DNA of 64,000 nt. Origin: Orthonyx spaldingii (Eukaryota; Chordata; Aves; Passeriformes; Orthonychidae). Both the position numbers and the translations under genes were made by a program. Shown here piece by piece: positions 59,908 through 64,000 of the stretch (position 1 is the first letter of the stretch; each line of letters opens with the position of its first letter). Under the pieces are notes generated by a model. That model was not told the origin of the DNA. It worked only from the letters and a program-made list of their open reading frames with translations, and did not search any database. Location: contig VZTJ01005553.1 of the NCBI GenBank assembly GCA_013397795.1, forward strand, positions 2,264,594 to 2,328,593, given 5' to 3'.

Positions 59908-59940
59908 TAAAAACAAAGCAAAACAAACAAAAAAACCCCC
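59908..59940. repeat. A/C-rich low-complexity tract
   Basis: aaaaacaaagcaaaacaaac followed by aaaaaaaccccc. Confidence 0.85.
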
Positions 59941-62612
59941 AATTAATGTAACCAGGAGTGCCCCTTATTGCTCATTAATTGCTGCAGATAGGTGCTGGGC
60001 CTGGCCAGGTGCAAGAACAAAACCCCTCAAAGATGAAAAAAATAAAACATATTTTTTTTAAAAAAGATTACTTTGAAATTAAGAATTTCAAGAAATTAAC
60101 TTCAGTAGTTTACTGTTGATCAGTATCATTGTAAAACATCATTCTTGCATTTTTTCAAGGTTAGTTGAATTTATTTATCATTATTACTACAGTGATTGTG
60201 AGGTGGCAGTGAGTTAAAATAAATCCCTACTTAGGCAGCTTATCCCTCCTGTTATATATTAATCTTAGTGCATATGGGATTATAACAAAATGCAAAGAAA
60301 AATAAAGGAAAAAACCCTAACTTGAGTCGCTATATGTTTCTGGATTAAATCACAATATGAGAAAATGTCTTAGAATTCCAACTGAGCTGTGCTAAAACAA
60401 AAGTCACAGCAAGCTCTGGATACAGGAACGGTTGCATATTTTTCTTCACACAGTTATGTGTGAAAAGGTAAGATTTTTCCGTAGAACTGTAAAATAGAGC
60501 ACTTAGAAAGTCCATTTGAAAAGATTCCTCCAGGGGGCTGAGATAACTCTGGCATCTGTTCGAACAGGTAGTTCTGCAAATAAGTGACACACTTTTGTCA
60601 TCCCATTGAACCTGGACAACAAGGGCCCTTGATTGCCCAAACACAAATAAAACTATCCATTGCCCTTACAGCATGTGGCAGCTACATGAGATGTCCCTTA
60701 GAGAAGCAGTCATTTCACCTTTAGCCAAGGCAATAACTAGACCTGCAAGTTTTATCACTTCATCACAACTCCAGTGGACTGTAAATGATTTGGTAAGCTC
60801 TGACTTGAAAGAAAGCACTTCTAATGAAATCTAAGGCATACACTGAAGGAGAGTTTCTCTTCCTTGGAATTACATATATATGTAAAAATAATGTAAGAAA
60901 AAATACGTTTAACTGCTATTTTGTTTTATGATTTCTTAATGACAGAGTTTCTATTTCATGTTGTGAATAATTACTGTTTCAAGTGAACTTCTTATCTCTT
61001 TCAAATTATATTGCTGGGTAGCTACTTGTAAACAAAGCAAAAATGAAACAAGAATACATATCCTAGAACTGCCCACTCTGCAATTAGCTATGCTAAAATA
61101 CAGATATGAGAACAATCTAAATTCAAGTATCATCTTGATATGATGTCTTGATTGTTATTGCCACTTTTGAAAAAATGATTAAATATGCCTACATTAAAAG
61201 ATAATTTTTTGTTTGTTTCACATCCCAGTTAACTTCTTAAAGCATTTTTTTTGGGGTCTTTTGCAAATATTTCATTGTAGGCTGACAGTCAAGGATATTT
61301 GATTTACCCAAAACAACTCTAAAGCCAGGCACACAGTGAAAAGATGTCGGTCCATGTTCTACTTATCTGAACTACAACACTTTCAAAACTACTCACTTTA
61401 TACTGCTCAGTTTGTGAATTTGACTTCGGGGTCATCTTTAATTTTATTTACAATTTATAGTCTAGAAACTGCATTCTATTTTATCATTACATATACACCT
61501 ATTTTTTAAAGTTAAATTGCTTTTCTCTTGAACCATTAAACTAATAAATGAGTTAAACTGAATAAGCTAAACCTTATGGCGGAAGACTTAAATATGTTCA
61601 AATACAAGACATAGTTCTTAGAACTGATAACACTTCAGGAATAATTTGATTTCTTAACTCTAGACAAAGGGTTCTACCAATGTTTTTCTGTTACAGAATA
61701 GTGAAAATCAACTGATTTAAACACTTCACATGGGCCCTGTTGTTTTGCTCCCTAAAACAATGTACAAGGAGAAACCTCCTTTTAAAGTGACTGTTATCTT
61801 TAGATTTAAAACCACACTCACATAACTAATTCTACAGTGTTTAAAATTTGGGTCTCATGTTTGCAATATGTTCCACGTCCGAACTAGTATGAAAACGACT
61901 ACTGAACTTCCCTTTTTTAAATTAAATTATGTGGTGACTTTGGCAAGTATTTTCCCACTTTTTATACTGACCTTTGAAACTCAAATTCTATCGATACAGT
62001 CAAGCATTATCAGAAGCTTTTTTCGCACTTCAGCTCATTCTCTCAGATCAACATGATTAATTGTTCAGTTTCTTTTCTGTACCTCATCCAACCATTTAGA
62101 GTACTTATTTCTATAGCATAACCACATGCAGTTAACATCTCTTGATTTCTGCTTGATTGTGGTTTAATGCGAAAAATTCAAGACATCAATCTTTGCCTTA
62201 AGTTATTTTAGTTCCAAGGTTCAAATGATCACGTTTACTCTCATAACAATAATCCTTTCATGTGACAAAATCAAAGCAGTTTAATAACTTTAATAAAAAA
62301 GGTAAGACCAGAGTTGACTTGAAAGGAGTTCAGTTGTTTTCAGGCAATATTAGTGGCAGCATTGCCTGTACAGTAAATGTCTCACTACTTGAAGGAAAGA
62401 GTAACACTAGCAATCAAGCCAAGACAACCAGGCTGAGAGAGAATTTGTAGATAAAAGTGCAATATATACTGGACAGAGTTTATGATCTAGTCTAATAAAA
62501 ACAACAAAGAAACATGCTTAAGTTTTTCATGGCAACATGACAACATTATGAGCAATTAATAGGCATTATCCCATTTTACTTATATGAAGTTTTAGCCAGG
62601 AATGGTTGGAGG

Positions 62613-62678
62613 NNNNNNNNNNNNNNNNNNNNNNNNNNNNNNNNNNNNNNNNNNNNNNNNNNNNNNNNNNNNNNNNNN
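62613..62678. other. Assembly gap, 66 N
   Basis: Sixty-six N. The left flank is ggttggagg and the right flank is ggaaaggagtggt followed by a long G run, so the missing sequence is probably purine-rich. Confidence 0.98.
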
Positions 62679-62725
62679 GGAAAGGAGTGGTGGGGGGGGG
62701 GGGAGGGGAGGGAAAGAAAGAAAAA
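62679..62725. repeat. G-rich purine tract
   Basis: Twelve G (62692-62703), then a, four G, a, three G, then aaagaaagaaaaag. Four G-runs within 25 bases can in principle form a G-quadruplex on the plus strand. This probably caused the neighbouring gap. Confidence 0.85.
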
Positions 62726-62983
62726 GAGTTCAACTTTCCAAATTAGAAGATTTTTCAAAATATTTTGCTTCAGTTCTGAATTAAAATAAGGTTTTAAAAT
62801 AGATAATAAAAATATGACTCAAATAAAAATACTGGTGCACACCAGTCAATGCAAAAGAACCATTCAAGACACCTACAGCTGCCATTCATCCTGTTATTCC
62901 TAGATGTCTTCTTTACTCTCCAGATGAAATTTTAACAGTGAGAATTCATGTCTGGTTGTTGGAAGCCTAATATTTACCAGGAA
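62726..62983. other. Unique AT-rich sequence
   Basis: About 260 bp between the purine tract and a CR1 3' end; nothing recognised. Confidence 0.6.
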
Positions 62984-63120
62984 GTCACAGAATCCTAGAG
63001 TGAATCCAATTGGAAAGGACCTTAAAGATGATCTCATTCCAACCCCTCTGTCATGGGCAGGGACACCTTCCACTAGACCAGGTTGCTCCAAGCCCCATCC
63101 AGCCTGGCCTGGAACGCTGG
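62984..63120 (-). mobile_element. CR1 LINE 3' end
   Basis: 'agtcacagaatcctagagtgaatccaattggaaaggaccttaaagatgatctcattccaacccctctgtcatgggcagggacaccttccactagaccaggttgctccaagccccatccagcctggcctggaac' is the antisense CR1 3' end, complete to about 135 bp. Confidence 0.96.
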
Positions 63121-63741
63121 AACTCTTAAGTTGTATGTGGGTATTAATGAGATAGTGCCTTTCCACAGGGTCCAACTTATCTAAGCACAAACTCCAAGGA
63201 AATGGTGGGCTGGAGGGGAAGCAAGAACTGAAAAGGCAGGGCAGGAGCAGCAGTGCTGCACTCAACAGCAGGTACTGGTTAGGGAGATAAGAAAGCGCAG
63301 AAACTACCACAGAGCTCTCTCTCTTAGTGAGAACACACCCACCTCCTTCCTTTATCTCCTGACTCTGCTGCTTGCTCATACCTTTCCCCTTTCCCCTTCC
63401 CCGAGGCTCAAGATCAGTTCTCCAGCTCCTGAGAGCCCCCAGTCCTTGGCTGCAATGCTGCAGGTCACAAAGTACCAAGAAAATGCAGGTTCCACTCAAT
63501 TATAGGCAATTTGCATGCCAGCTCCCCAGAGCAGGGATTGCCACATTCAGGTATGGTGAGGTGGGAGGGATGGGGACTGGAGCTCCAGCTTTGGAAAAGA
63601 TGGAGAGCTCTGGAGACACTGTGGGCCAAACTCACCCACATGGCCACAACCAGACACACGCAGTTGTAGAGCACACACACGAGCACCAAGCTGTCATATC
63701 ATTGCTGCCTTACCTCTTCCTACCAAGGACTGCCCTAGTCA
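63121..63741. other. GC-richer unique sequence
   Basis: About 620 bp of higher GC than most of the window. Long overlapping open frames on both strands (63372-63782 plus, 63499-62900 minus) run into the flanking CR1 pieces, so they are not genes. It could be the edge of a gene-associated region to the right, but nothing proves it. Confidence 0.45.
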
Positions 63742-63829
63742 CCACAGAACCATGGGATGGTTTGGGTTGGAAGGGACCTTAAAGAACACCTAGTTCCAAC
63801 CCCCCTGACCGGGGCAGGGACACTTTCCT
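63742..63829 (-). mobile_element. CR1 LINE 3' terminus
   Basis: 'cacagaaccatgggatggtttgggttggaagggaccttaaagaacacctagttccaacccccctgaccggggcagggacac' is a well conserved antisense CR1 3' end of about 88 bp. The sequence after it does not continue in CR1 order. Confidence 0.95.
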
Positions 63830-64000
63830 TCCCCTTGCCTTCATGTGCCCCCCCGGCACAGCACGCTTGGCACCTTGTTAACTCTGCTTCCCTAAACAGA
63901 CACCTGGGAGATCCAAGTTCGTGTCCTCTCTCTGCACAACTCAGGCCCAAGGGTTTGACATTTTAAGGAGCTACACTGCCAGGTTGTGCATATCTGTGTA
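63830..64000. other. GC-richer unique sequence to window edge
   Basis: About 170 bp with a run of eight C at 63849-63856; nothing recognised. Confidence 0.5.

Larger units (their letters stand above)
53866..62612. other. Unique AT-rich non-coding sequence
   Basis: About 8.7 kb, the longest repeat-poor stretch. It contains TA (54034-54051), AAAAC (54551-54574) and A/C (59908-59940) simple repeats, and a weak minus-strand exon candidate (59472-59589). Open frames of 60-105 codons (for example 55183-55500 and 55649-55861, plus) match nothing I recognise. Confidence 0.55.

Noticed and set aside
62576..62784. Open frames passing through the N gap
   Set aside because: Their length is an artefact of untranslated N codons.
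62900..63499. 199-codon minus-strand open frame
   Set aside because: It runs through a CR1 3' end and GC-rich sequence with low stop density; low-complexity leucine/serine runs and no domain.
1..64000. tRNA, rRNA, snRNA, CRISPR, bacterial operons, origins
   Set aside because: No cloverleaf with box A/B pattern, rRNA or snRNA sequence, regularly spaced direct repeats or prokaryotic gene organisation was found on either strand by eye; miRNA hairpins cannot be excluded without folding.

Overview
The window looks like a stretch of bird nuclear genome that is intergenic, or deep inside the introns of a large gene. The main evidence is at least fourteen fragments of CR1, the dominant avian LINE. 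Many keep the typical CR1 3' end, with ATTCTATGATTCTATGA-type octamers on the sense strand and the tract 'ggttggaagggacct' when read antisense. Several solo or truncated LTRs have the 'ggttaaaccatgaca' terminus common in bird endogenous retroviruses. The sequence is AT-rich with short microsatellites and has the stop-codon density of non-coding DNA. I cannot place the species more closely than Aves.

Layout: 1-6.3 kb is mostly unique AT-rich sequence with one LTR fragment. 6.3-13.7 kb holds three CR1 copies (6281-7342 minus, 9355-10265 plus, 13513-13725 minus) and a GC-richer block of unknown origin (10967-11719). 16.3-20.4 kb is the main repeat cluster: a solo LTR (16341-16933 plus), then a minus-strand CR1 of about 2.2 kb in two collinear halves separated by a truncated LTR. 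23-33.7 kb holds small CR1 pieces, another solo LTR (28667-29209 minus) and a head-to-head CR1 pair (33259-33623). 38-45 kb has few repeats but three assembly-sensitive spots, including a duplicated poly-T block around an N and an N gap in a poly-C run. 49-54 kb has two plus-strand CR1 copies, one with a large internal deletion. A 66-N gap beside a G-run lies at 62.6 kb, and the last kilobase is GC-richer with two more CR1 ends.

I found no complete protein-coding gene, structural RNA gene, CRISPR array or bacterial-type feature. The only recognisable coding material is decayed CR1 ORF2 (endonuclease to reverse transcriptase C-terminus), always broken by stops, frameshifts or deletions. Several short open segments bounded by plausible splice signals are reported as low-confidence exon-like candidates. 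None matches a protein I can name, and some are probably chance. I see no evidence for an undescribed biological system; the most informative points are the repeat rearrangements, the assembly anomalies and the exon-like segments.
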